A stretch of DNA of 64,000 bases from Prochilodus magdalenae (lineage: Eukaryota; Chordata; Actinopteri; Characiformes; Prochilodontidae): contig JAMWET010001300.1 in assembly GCA_024036415.1 (NCBI GenBank), positions 782,501-846,500 of the forward strand, given 5' to 3'. The notes under the pieces are model-generated. The model saw only the letters and a list, made by a program, of their open reading frames with translations, ran no database searches and was not told the DNA's origin. The translations under genes were made by a program, and so were the position numbers. Positions 1 through 9,545 of this stretch are shown here, piece by piece; the first letter of the stretch is position 1, and every line of letters begins with the position of its first letter.

Positions 1-19
1 AGAGAAAGAGAGAGAGAGC
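1..19. repeat. (GA)n microsatellite end
   Basis: Short GA-rich run that begins before the window edge; true length unknown. Confidence 0.7.
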
Positions 20-760
20 AGGGGAGGTTTTTCCATAATTATGGGACACTTTATTAAGTCAAGTATGTTCTTTTTGGGGTTTATTTCACAGGAAATAATT
101 ATATAGATCTTTCATGTGTTGGAACTGAACGAACAGCAAACGATGTGTGGGGAAAAGTCATTCTTTTGCTGAGCTGATGGCCTGTGTCCATCAAAGTGAC
201 ACTTTGCAATCATCTTCTACCAACTGTGAACTGATATGCATCTCATTTGACCTCCCCCTCTCATGGAAATCTGCCTTACAGCACATAGCCCCCCCACACA
301 CATTACCAAATTCAGGCTTTGCTACTGTCTTAACCCTGTTTCATTACCCGTGCAGTGGAAGTCTGTTTTGTTGGGCTTCTTAAATCAAACAGCCAATGCA
401 GTTTTAAGAGAGCAGCAAATGTGCTCACCATGAATCATCTGATTAGTCCGAAGTGTAAGACTCATGCAGACTAATTTAGCGTGGTGTGATCTTGTTATTT
501 TTTAGATCAAACCAGCTGCAGTATCTCATCTTTCAGAAATCCTGACCAACTAATTGACTCCAAATCTCAGCCAGCTGAATTTGTTTTGGCAACAGAAGCC
601 CGAGGTCTTGCTTCACGCAGCTTTAAGCTGAATGCTCCTGTGAATTTTTGATGTCTCTCCTAGACAATACTTTAAACACTCAAGAGTTGTAAAATAGAAG
701 TAATTGTACCTTTTGTGTTTTTAATAGTGCTATATGATGTGTTAGCAACTGATATATGCT
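20..760. other. Unassigned AT-rich sequence
   Basis: I see no exon-like frame, RNA gene or recognisable repeat here. The open frame of about 78 codons near 147-383 has no supporting motif and is of chance length. Confidence 0.5.
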
Positions 761-1267
761 CACCAGACAAAAAGTTCACCTGTGACTGAGAAGTACCTAA
801 TACCATGTAATACCTCCTCAAGCGCAGATAACAGCTGTGACTGGATTTGGCATGAACTGGACAAGGTTCTGGATGCAGGCCACATCAATGTTCAGCCACT
901 TTTTCATCAAAGAATTGTATCACTGTGGCAGATTTGGTGAATGCCCTCCCTGGTATAATTCTGAGTAAAATGTACTATAGAATGGGTTTTTCACACTGCT
1001 GTATGACGCTTCTCTGCACATTCAGCTACTTCCTTCACACTATGGCCTTTGGCACACCCAAATGCAATCCTTTTCACCAATCAGCTGCTGTGCGACCCAT
1101 TTTCCACACATCTAACAAGACATTCACTGCACCTCTTCTCAATCTATGAATCCCGTGACTCACCCTGCAGTTATATACAGCCCCGTCATCCTCATGCAGT
1201 GCCACCTGCAGGAGCCTGAAGTTATTACCACCTTAAACACACAAGGTGACTAAATGTTTGTCTGGTG
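761..1267. mobile_element. Non-autonomous DNA transposon (MITE), copy 1
   Basis: The element begins CACCAGACAAA at 761 and ends TTTGTCTGGTG at 1267, an 11-bp perfect terminal inverted repeat. The interior (about 500 bp) has no convincing transposase frame. A second copy of the same family lies at about 62719-63542 on the opposite strand: the block at 862-905 here (containing GGCCACATCAATGTTCAGCC) matches the reverse complement of 63395-63440 almost exactly, and the matching runs nearly end to end. No clear target-site duplication is visible, so the superfamily is not assigned. It is mobilised, if at all, by a transposase encoded elsewhere. Confidence 0.75.
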
Positions 1268-2263
1268 TGTTTACTACCAATATAATGTTGTGATTAACTT
1301 GGATCTCCCTGGTCCAAGAAACCCCACCCCCCTTATTTTTTCAGCTCTGTGTGTTGTGTGATAGGGTGCCAACCTGCAAGGTGGGCCATTGTGTTACTAG
1401 ATGATGTCTCCTTGTAGCAGAGAAAATGGCTGGAATTCCAGTAAGGCAGTTTAGGCAGCTGAGAACGGTGGTTTATGTGGGAAAGTTTGTTCCTCTGGCA
1501 TGTACCTTAGAGCTTTATAACTCTGCAGACTGTTTACATGCACAAAAGCTACATTACATACAAGAACGGGGGAAAACCAGAAAAGCACACAGGGTCAGGT
1601 ATCAGTCATATTAAGTATGATCCAGTTGCGATCATTTGTCGTATTAGAAGACCCTTGTGAGGAGACTGGCAGAACAGTTTTTGTTATGAGAGGCTTACGC
1701 ACTGCAATATAAATTTCTTACTCATTATTCCAACTCTTTTTTATGTGTTGGCTTATTGTTCTTTGCCTTTTGGTGTCAAGCTGATTTGGTGGGGACCTAC
1801 TTGTGAGTCTTTTGAGGGAGTTGGAAAAAAGCCCAGAAAATCTGACCGTAGATTTGGCCATGTTTTTTTGTTTTTTTGGACCCTGTCATGCATATTTACA
1901 TATAAATGTAAAGAGAAGACAGTAAATAACTACCAACACAAATTAAGTTTGCCATTCATTACTCTGATCAAAGAAATTGGAGTCATTTTGAGTAATCGGG
2001 AATTCAGGAATTCAGTTGTGATCAGATCATTAAGTACATGTCTATTCAGTGTACTGAAGTGTTGTTTATTCTGTTGCCATTACCAACTGATAACACATCT
2101 TTATTGGCTCCAGGCACCTTGTTTTACTTACCATCACCTAGTCTATCGTTCCTCTAAATCATCATGGGCTGCTTCACTGACTGGACACTACAGCAGTCAC
2201 CAACTATAGTAAGATAAGGTCATCTGTAACTTTCTATACATAATATTTTTCAACTAAATCTGT
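1268..2263. other. No gene seen
   Basis: AT-rich sequence. The open frame of 154 codons at 1745-2209 lacks any domain signature, has poly-T-driven codons and runs towards a LINE tail; I treat it as chance. Confidence 0.5.
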
Positions 2264-2470
2264 TTCACATCTCTCAGCTTCTTCAGCTTTTTATTACCTT
2301 TAGTACTTTTTACTTTTTTAATTTATCCCCTACCCTATTTATTGTTTAGTGTAATTTACCTTTGGTTTAATACTGTAAATAATCTGTGTTCTGTGTTTTT
2401 GTTACTTTAAATTCCTTGTATGTGTAACATACTTGGTGAAATAAAGAGATTCTGATTCTGATTCTAAGAT
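2264..2470 (+). mobile_element. LINE-like 3' tail
   Basis: T-rich 3'UTR-like sequence ends with AATAAAGAGATTCTGATTCT at about 2441-2460 and a short GATTCT repeat. A polyadenylation-like AATAAA followed by a short tandem repeat is the usual 3' terminus of CR1/L2/Rex-type fish LINEs, which lack a poly-A tail. Only the tail is recognised; no reverse transcriptase is visible upstream, as expected for a 5'-truncated copy. Confidence 0.55.
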
Positions 2471-2550
2471 AAGTGTGATCAGTAAAAGATCGGCAGATTA
2501 AATGTGATGGCTAATTTCAGTAAATTATGTTTAATCAACAAAATTGATCC

Positions 2551-2571
2551 TTTTTTTTTTTTTTTTTTTTT
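2551..2571. repeat. Poly-T tract
   Basis: Uninterrupted run of 21 T; could be a reverse-strand poly-A, but no retroposon body is recognised beside it. Confidence 0.8.
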
Positions 2572-2643
2572 AAAGACAATTAAATTTTTTTCCATGATTC
2601 CATCAAGTAAGGAATGTATGTAATGAGTTTTGGTGAAAAAAAA

Positions 2644-2672
2644 CAGCATTTATTTATTTGTTTGTTTGTTTG
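2644..2672. repeat. (TTTA/TTTG)n microsatellite
   Basis: Short tetranucleotide array, TTTA units followed by TTTG units. Confidence 0.75.
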
Positions 2673-2889
2673 TAATCAGATATATGTGTATAGCAGTTGT
2701 CTGGTTAATTTATGCCATGATTATGTTCAAGTCCTTAATAATGTAAAAAATGTGAAGCCTTTGGTCACTGGGAACAACCCCAACACAGTTAATTATTGGT
2801 GGCTGTTATCACAGAAATTCTGTATCAGTGCATTGTGGTTAAGAAGTTGAAAAATCATGGTTTGGATCTCTGCCCTCATGGATAGCCAT

Positions 2890-3300
2890 TTCTCCACGGT
2901 CTACATTGATTTAGAAAGCACCATTCAGATTGTTCATGAGCGTATGGATTAAAGCTACCTGCTGATTGCCCAGCCATTCCTCCACCATTTTAATTGAAGG
3001 ACTTAATGTGCTTATTAATTAAAGCCAAGAGGCGAAAGGCCCAAGGGGCACATCATTTGGGCCCCTCATTAAAAATTAATCCTGTTACTTAATTATTATT
3101 GTTATTATTGTTATCACACACAAATCACAACAGAGGAATGCAATGCTGCTGAAACCCTATCATGGAAGGTGGTCGTAACTTGTTTAGCACGCAGTTTTGC
3201 AATTCATCCAGCGGTCTAATTAAAGAGGGACCAGTGTTTGCTTTCTTGATGAATCCCTCGAGACCACTCTCCATGCTCCGTGCTCTAAATCAATGAGACA
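2890..3300. promoter_or_regulatory. Candidate conserved non-coding element
   Basis: Repeat-free block with clustered homeodomain-type cores: TTAATTAA at 3015-3022, TAATTG near 2991, TAATTA at 3217-3222, plus several ATTA sites, mixed with GC-richer stretches such as 3025-3060. No stop-free frame of note. This texture is typical of vertebrate developmental enhancers, but conservation cannot be judged from one sequence. Confidence 0.3.
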
Positions 3301-4139
3301 AATCTAATGATGAGGTGAGAAAAGTTCACTCATAACTAAAGATATAAGTTTGGGAAGATTAAAAGCTTGAGTTTTGTACTTGTCATAGATTTTACTGACT
3401 GAGGGGAAAAAGGGACTCCTGGGCTCAAGAATTGGATTATTGTTACCCATTTCAGTGTAATGTCCATCATAAAGCATATTAAACAAAATACTTTAATGTA
3501 TTGTGAAGGTGAGCCTCTCAGCTCTACCATAAAACATATCTGATAAGATTTTGTTTTTATGCCCTGGAATAAAAGAGCTGTTTCTGGATCTGTCCTAATC
3601 CAAAAGACAAAGTCCCATTGTATAACTTCAAAAACAGAGATGTAGAGGCCACTATTATAATCATGAAATGCCCATTGTAAGCATTCTCTTCATTCTCTTC
3701 ATTTATGCCTTGGTTAATGGAACAATCCTTACGTACAATATACACGTTGGCCACCTACTTTCGACCCTCATTGGTCATTTTTTCAGAAACACAGGCCGTA
3801 CAGGTGCACTTTGTTGGTTTTTAGTTTTTGAGATGTAGCCCAACTGTTGCACAGTATGTCAAACTCTATGTACCCCTTCCATCAATGAACAGGGACTACT
3901 CTAGGATCACCAGACCAGATATAACTTGGTGAAGCACTCTTTTGGTGGGCATATATTTGAGACCATCGGTTTAACTGACCTTTTTTCTAAGGTAGCCAGT
4001 TGACTTACCAGAATCCAGTATTTTCTGACAATAGCATGTTTTTGCTGTAGTCTCACTAGAAGGGCAAAACACTATAGGCTGCATTAGTGATCAGGTAACT
4101 AACAACTATTTGTTGGTGGTTAAATCTTTATGCAGTATT
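3301..4139. other. No gene seen
   Basis: AT-rich; three short reverse-strand open frames of 60-65 codons have no motifs. Nothing recognisable as RNA or repeat. Confidence 0.5.
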
Positions 4140-4720
4140 GCGCAGAAGTCAGAAACCACTATAGTGTACCCCCATAGTGATGTGGTGGTTGCCCGTTAGT
4201 GTGTGCTGCACTGCTGGAGTGTTTTAACACTGTCCATTCATTGTCCACTCTATTACACACCACTACCTTACTGGTCTTCCCCGCAGATGTAAAGTTAGAG
4301 ACGATATCTCATCTGCTGCTGCTGTACAGTGTGTGTTGATCAGCCTCTAGTTCTTCAGATGCTGTTGGTTGGCAGGCAATTCTCAGCCAGCAGTGACACT
4401 TAGGTGTTTAAATACTCCAGCAGTACTGCTGTGTCTGATCCACCCACACCACACACTAACACATTACCACCACGTCAGTGTCACTGCAGTTCTTCGATGG
4501 TCAGGACCCCCACATAATACCAGCTCTGTCATGACCATTGAAGAACAGGGTAATATGCCGCTAAGTATGCAGAGAAACAGATGGACTACGATCTGTAATT
4601 ATAGAACTTCTAAGTAAACTATATAATACCTGCTCTATTGTGGTCCTGTGGGGGGTCCATGGCCATTGCGGAACAGGTAAAGGTGGGACAACAAAGTTTT
4701 GTAGACTTGTTTGTAGACTT
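4140..4720. mobile_element. Palindromic interspersed repeat (ostariophysan type)
   Basis: I recognise the phrases around 4225-4320 (block with AGATGTAAAGTTAGAGACGA), 4395-4440 and 4455-4550 as a very abundant repeat in characins and catfishes. Internal symmetry is visible: AGTTCTTCGATGGTCAGGAC at about 4489 pairs with TGACCATTGAAGAACA at about 4530. The segment with GGTCCTGTGG...GGAACAGGT at 4640-4680 is a second, diverged version of the 4500-4550 motif. The copy is degenerate. Superfamily is unassigned. Confidence 0.6.
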
Positions 4721-5539
4721 TGAGATCTGTTCAGAAGTTCAGGTTGCATTTTCGGCTTCTCGTGATTCCAGTAACCCCTAACACACGTGTTGAAACGTTG
4801 AAAGGCAGTAGGTCAGTTGTTTTGAAAACACCAGCAGACTCTTAGTTTTCTTCTTTCTTGCCTGTTTTCTTTTTCTTAGTAGCACCTTCTTGACAGCTAC
4901 ACATCCTTTTAGACTCACACCGTTGAGTGGTCTTTTCACAGTGGAAGTGAATGGACAGAAACACCTGTGGGTTATTATGTGGAGCTCTCTCTCTAAGATT
5001 TAGGTACTGTTGATCTGATAGTGACAGTTTTGGTGGTCTAAAAGAGTCTTCAGTCTTTTAAAGGTTTGTTAAAATTTGTATTTGGCATTCCCTTTCCCTC
5101 TGCAAATGGATTATCTTCTGGATCTAATCTCCTTGGGCATATCTCCTAAAAAATGAATAATATACTTCACAGCCAGCTTGGCTGGAAATGAAATAAATTA
5201 CAATTGAATAATAACTGTGGCACAGTACTGTAAATAGGTGTTTATCAGGTTCTGTGAGGGAGCTCAACTGAAGAATGATCCACATGCAGACTGATCTCAT
5301 TGCCCATTTTAGTACATGTGTTGTTTTGTTTAATCGATTGATTGTGAACGGATCCTGAAGGTTCGGAAAGCAGTAGCTTATCTGAGAGCATCTTGTGCAC
5401 ATGCTCTTGCTTGTCATTAATGGACAGTCAAAGCAATGCATCTCTGACTCAGGAGGCACTCAGGAAAGAGTGTGATTACCATCTCTGAATGAGGCTCCCT
5501 TTTACATTAAATGCCAGTATTTCATGTTTGTTTGTGTGC
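4721..5539. other. No gene seen
   Basis: Unassigned sequence. The 111-codon reverse-strand frame at 5124-5459 has no recognisable domain and no splice context that I would trust. Confidence 0.5.
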
Positions 5540-6250
5540 TAATGTTGCCGTGTTAAAAAAAGCCAGAGCGCTACCTGAGCCTCTTTATCTCCTCACCATG
5601 CACATCGCAGCTAATTTCTCGTTGAAGGGGACAATGAAGCTCATCGGAGCGTAACAGGCTCAATAAACACCAGGGCTAATGAATAGCATGTCGGCGGCAG
5701 GCTGCTTTCGACAATAGTGCTTGTTGCTATCGGAGCTATCCTTGCGAGCACATTGTGGATTTCCCCGTAGGGCCCTGCCCCCCACTTCTGCTTCTTATGC
5801 CAAGGCATTCCCAGCGGACCTTCGGCAGCACATGGTGAAATTAAATGATTTTGAAGAATTCCAATCATAACATCAGAGTGGGGCATTTGTTCAGTGGTGG
5901 TGGGCAGAAGCAAAGAGAAATATGTGTGTGTGTGTGTGTGTATGGGGTGGGGGGCGGAGGTGTAGGAGTTGAGGAAGAGGAATAAAGGCCAAAGAGCGAA
6001 GCAGCTTGGATTGCTCGTAAGAATTATTCAAGGAGAAATGGCACCTGGCCTAGGGGAAATCAAGGCCGCCTTCATCGGGATTGCTCTTGGCACAATACGG
6101 ACACGCTCTTGTTTGATGTCCCCCTCCCATCTGTCTTGTATGTAGTCTTTTATCTCACTCTAAAGTAATATAGTCTTCACTGCAATTCAATAATGGGCCA
6201 GCCGAGCCTGTCAGGCCAGGTTTGCTGCTTATCTCACACGCAAGGCCCCC
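5540..6250. promoter_or_regulatory. Candidate conserved non-coding block
   Basis: Higher GC than its surroundings and free of recognisable repeats except a GT run at 5922-5941. It contains scattered TAAT cores (for example near 5610 and 5678), several GCTAAT/ATTA motifs and CpG-containing stretches, without a long coding frame. Interpretation as regulatory DNA is inference from texture only. Confidence 0.25.
5922..5941. repeat. (GT)n microsatellite
   Basis: Ten GT units; a second imperfect GT run follows at 6275-6301. Confidence 0.9.
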
Positions 6251-6676
6251 ACCACCTCAAGTGGCATGCGAGTAGGTGTGTGTGTGTATGCGTGTGTGTG
6301 TTCCCGGACCGAAGAGTGTCTGTATGTGTGGGTTTATGTGGAATAGAAGCAGATAAGTGAGTGGGATTGTGCCGGAGAGTGTGTTTGTGTGCTGGCTGGT
6401 TATCCGTGCTGTGATCTAAATGGGGACTCAGTAGTAGTGATTGGCCTGTCCATGTGTGTTGGTATTCCTCAGTGCCGCGCGTGGACTTTTTAAAGTGAAC
6501 TCATATCCTAATTGGATGAAAGAGGGAGATAAACTCCAGGCTGACCCTGGAAATCAAGCCTGACACATCTCTGGGAATGGGAGCAATTTAGCTGGAGATT
6601 GACAGCTGTGTTACTCTTTGAGGCTTTTTTTACCCTGAGAAAAGAAGCTACCACTGATACACAGAGTTATTTAAGG
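6251..6676. other. GT-rich unassigned sequence
   Basis: Contains the imperfect GT array at 6275-6301 and GT-rich remnants to about 6400. No gene seen. Confidence 0.5.
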
Positions 6677-6677
6677 A

Positions 6678-6748
<71 letters not shown>

Positions 6749-6903
6749 TCACTCACTCACTCACTCTCTCTCTCTCTCTCTCTCTCTCACACTCACTCAC
6801 TCACACTCACTCACTCACTCACTCACTCACTCACTCACTCACTCACTCACTCACTCACTCACTCACTCTCATTCACTCACTCACTTACTCATTTACTCAC
6901 TCA

Positions 6904-6936
<33 letters not shown>

Positions 6937-7231
6937 TCACTCACTCACTCACTCACTCGCTCACTCACACTCACATTCACTCACTCACTCACACTCACAT
7001 TCACTCACTCACTCTCACACACTCTCTCTCTCTCTCTCACTCACTCACTCTCACTCTCTCTCTCTCTCTCTCACTCACTCACTTTCACTCTCACTCTCTC
7101 CCTCTCTCTCACTCTCACACTCTCTCTCTCTCACACACAATCTCTCTCTCTTTCACTCTCTCTTTCTCTCACACACACTCTCTCTCACACACTCTCTCTC
7201 ACACACTCTCTCACACACTTTCTCTCTCACA

Positions 7232-7262
<31 letters not shown>

Positions 7263-7358
7263 TCACTCACTCTCACACTCTCTCACACACTCTCTCTCTC
7301 TCACACACACTCTCTCTCACACTCTCTCTCTCACACTCTCTCTCTTTCTCTCTCTCTG

Positions 7359-7418
<60 letters not shown>
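6677..7418. repeat. Compound (TC)n/(ACTC)n/(CA)n/(TATC)n microsatellite
   Basis: About 740 bp of simple sequence: a nearly pure TC run (6679-6743), interleaved TC and ACTC arrays (6744-7130), TC with short CA bursts (7130-7355), then a clean TATC array (about 7357-7417). The forward strand from 6681 to 7357 contains a single G (6959). Two overlapping long open frames here translate only as Ser-Leu and His-Ser-Leu-Thr repeats and are artefacts of stop-free repeat units. Confidence 0.97.
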
Positions 7419-8500
7419 AAACCTAACTTACTTGTTGGTATTAATTTGAATGCATATCAATAAAATTCCAAAATTAGTTCAAACTGTAAAACAAAGTATT
7501 TAAAAACGACTTGGATATTTTTACCTTATATATTCGCATAGATGATATTATGATTTATTTAAGAAAAATACTAATAATAATCTTTATATATACAAAGTAT
7601 TTGATTATACAGTGCTTTTTATTAAATAGGATTATTTAAATTGGTCAAAAATGAATTTAAAAGTGAAAAAATTTATTTTCCCCCATCGCCCCTCCTAGGC
7701 TAAATTACGTCCATAAAGTCCTCATGGCCACATGGTGGGCAATCAGATCCCATTGTTTTAAAGTAAATGCATCCCAGAGTCTGAAAATCTGTGTGCGGAA
7801 ATTGTGAAAATTAATTCTGACTTTTTTCAAATTCTGACGTTTTGTTTGTACAGCTGTTTAAAGCTGTGTGTGGTGCTCATACGCTGGCTAGCATTGTTAA
7901 ATGCTCAAAATAACAGTACGAGAAAAATCAACATTTAATGGACGTTATATAAACTTTATGCATCTGTGATATGTGCCCACAACAGTAACATTAACCTACT
8001 TAGAAAAGAAAACACAGATTTAGATCCCTCAAGCTTTAAATAAACAATCAGCACACTGTCATTACACTATTGGTTACATGGCCCTATGCCACAGTTAGTC
8101 ACATACCACTATGAGGAATGAAACAGCATTGCTAGCAGACTCTGGCAGGACGCAGGAGCGAAGGAAGATCATTTTAAGGCTTGATATGATTTTACAATTT
8201 GAAGGATACAGTTATTTGGAAACCTTCACAGATCCTGCAGGTTGAGTCTGCAGGGGCAGAGTCATCCCCCTGGACAGCTGGGCTGGGGCCAAATTGGTGG
8301 TGGTAAGTGAAAGGAGGGGAATGTCAAAACTCCAGCATCTGTAAGCAATAGAAGGGATAGGCAAGTAGAGTCATTTTAAAGACGGGTGAAGGCCAGCGAT
8401 TGGTTGGGAGTAAAGAATGAATGAATGATGTAGCATTGGAGTCTTCCTGGTAGAACATTCGCTAAAGCTTTCATCTCTCATGTAAAAGCAGCAAATGAAC
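7419..8500. other. No gene seen
   Basis: AT-rich at first, then mixed. No recognisable repeat boundary, RNA gene or exon. Confidence 0.5.
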
Positions 8501-8523
8501 ATATATATATATATATATATATA
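8501..8523. repeat. (AT)n microsatellite
   Basis: Eleven AT units. Confidence 0.9.
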
Positions 8524-9367
8524 AGAACTAGATAAGGTGATTCCGAGAAACCCTATAATTAAAAAAGTGCATTTATATTATTCAACCAATTTACTTTCTG
8601 AGGCACTGAATGTTTTTTCATCGAACAAAAATGGCTTCTTTGGTTCAGAGAGCCCTTTATGGCACTTTTTTTCCCCCAAAGTGTCAACACAAACAACAAA
8701 CTTTGTTGTTTTCCTGTTTCTTTAAGATGCAGGCGTTCACTCCAAAGAAACTTAACGCAATTCATAAATCACACTCGCCACATGTTGTTGCCTCACTCTG
8801 CAGCCTGCGCTTTATAATCACCCATAACACTGCAGTGAATCACTCCACACTGACGCCGCTGCTGTAGTCATATATATATTCACATTATGGAATGTGTTCA
8901 TTTAAATGTGTTGTGTTGTGTTTAAAATGCATTAACCCAGAGATCAGCTAAGGTAGCGTTTTAGTATGTGAAGGGTTTTTTCCCCATCCTCCCTGGTGTA
9001 AAAGTAAACACTAGTCTGAATGTTCCACTGATTTACTTCATATGCTTCCATTTCTTCGGCTCCATGATCAGAAATAACAAGGAGTCGGTGTTTAAACTCT
9101 AACAAAATGGATTCACCACAACGGATACATTCCATTCATAAAAGAAAATTAGGAGTGCAAGACACTCAGAGTACAAAGCTTTTGTCAAGGGTTCACCATA
9201 GATTGTGTTTTTGGTCCCTTTTTGGGGTACGTCTGTATCTCCATCTAAAATGATGCTGGTTAATGGTTGTCTAGTATCTCAAGAGCAGTCTCCCTTTATC
9301 ATACCAGTACGTTACCATACATACAGTACCTGGTATACTTACTATATACTCAGTTCATGAATTGATA
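8524..9367. other. No gene seen
   Basis: Unassigned. Overlapping short frames on both strands near 8537-8867 mutually contradict and carry no motif. Confidence 0.5.
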
Positions 9368-9545
9368 TGGTGTAGTGTAGTAGGTAACACATCTGCCCTC
9401 TAAGCTGGAGACTGGGGTGTGATCTGACCAGATTAACACTCTATGCTATAACAGTAACAGAGTCCTTGGGCAAGACTCTTAACACTACCTTCACCTTGTG
9501 AGTTGATCTGAATACAAACGTCTGCCAAATGCCCTAAATGTTAAT
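9368..9545 (+). mobile_element. tRNA-derived SINE
   Basis: The head has a polymerase III A box, TAGTGTAGTAGG at 9373-9384, which fits TRGYNNARNNGG, and a diverged B box around 9415-9429 (GTGTGATCTGACC). A body follows with GAGTCCTTGGGCAAGACTC (9460-9478), then a 3' end with GTCTGCCAAATGCCCTAAAT (9520-9539), which resembles fish LINE-shared SINE tails. The whole matches my memory of a common fish SINE family. It is diverged and unlikely to be transcribed. Confidence 0.75.

Noticed and set aside
1745..2209. 154-codon open frame as gene
   Set aside because: No domain, no splice signals, AT-driven composition, and length near chance expectation.
6681..7357. CRISPR-like or telomeric array
   Set aside because: Repeats are simple microsatellite units without spacers and not TTAGGG.
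6599..7463. Open frames of 275 and 261 codons
   Set aside because: They are translations of TC/ACTC/TATC repeats (Ser-Leu-His-Thr only); any repeat unit without stop codons gives this.
9368..9545. Functional tRNA gene
   Set aside because: The A box fits but the B box is diverged and the downstream body is a SINE tail, not a cloverleaf.
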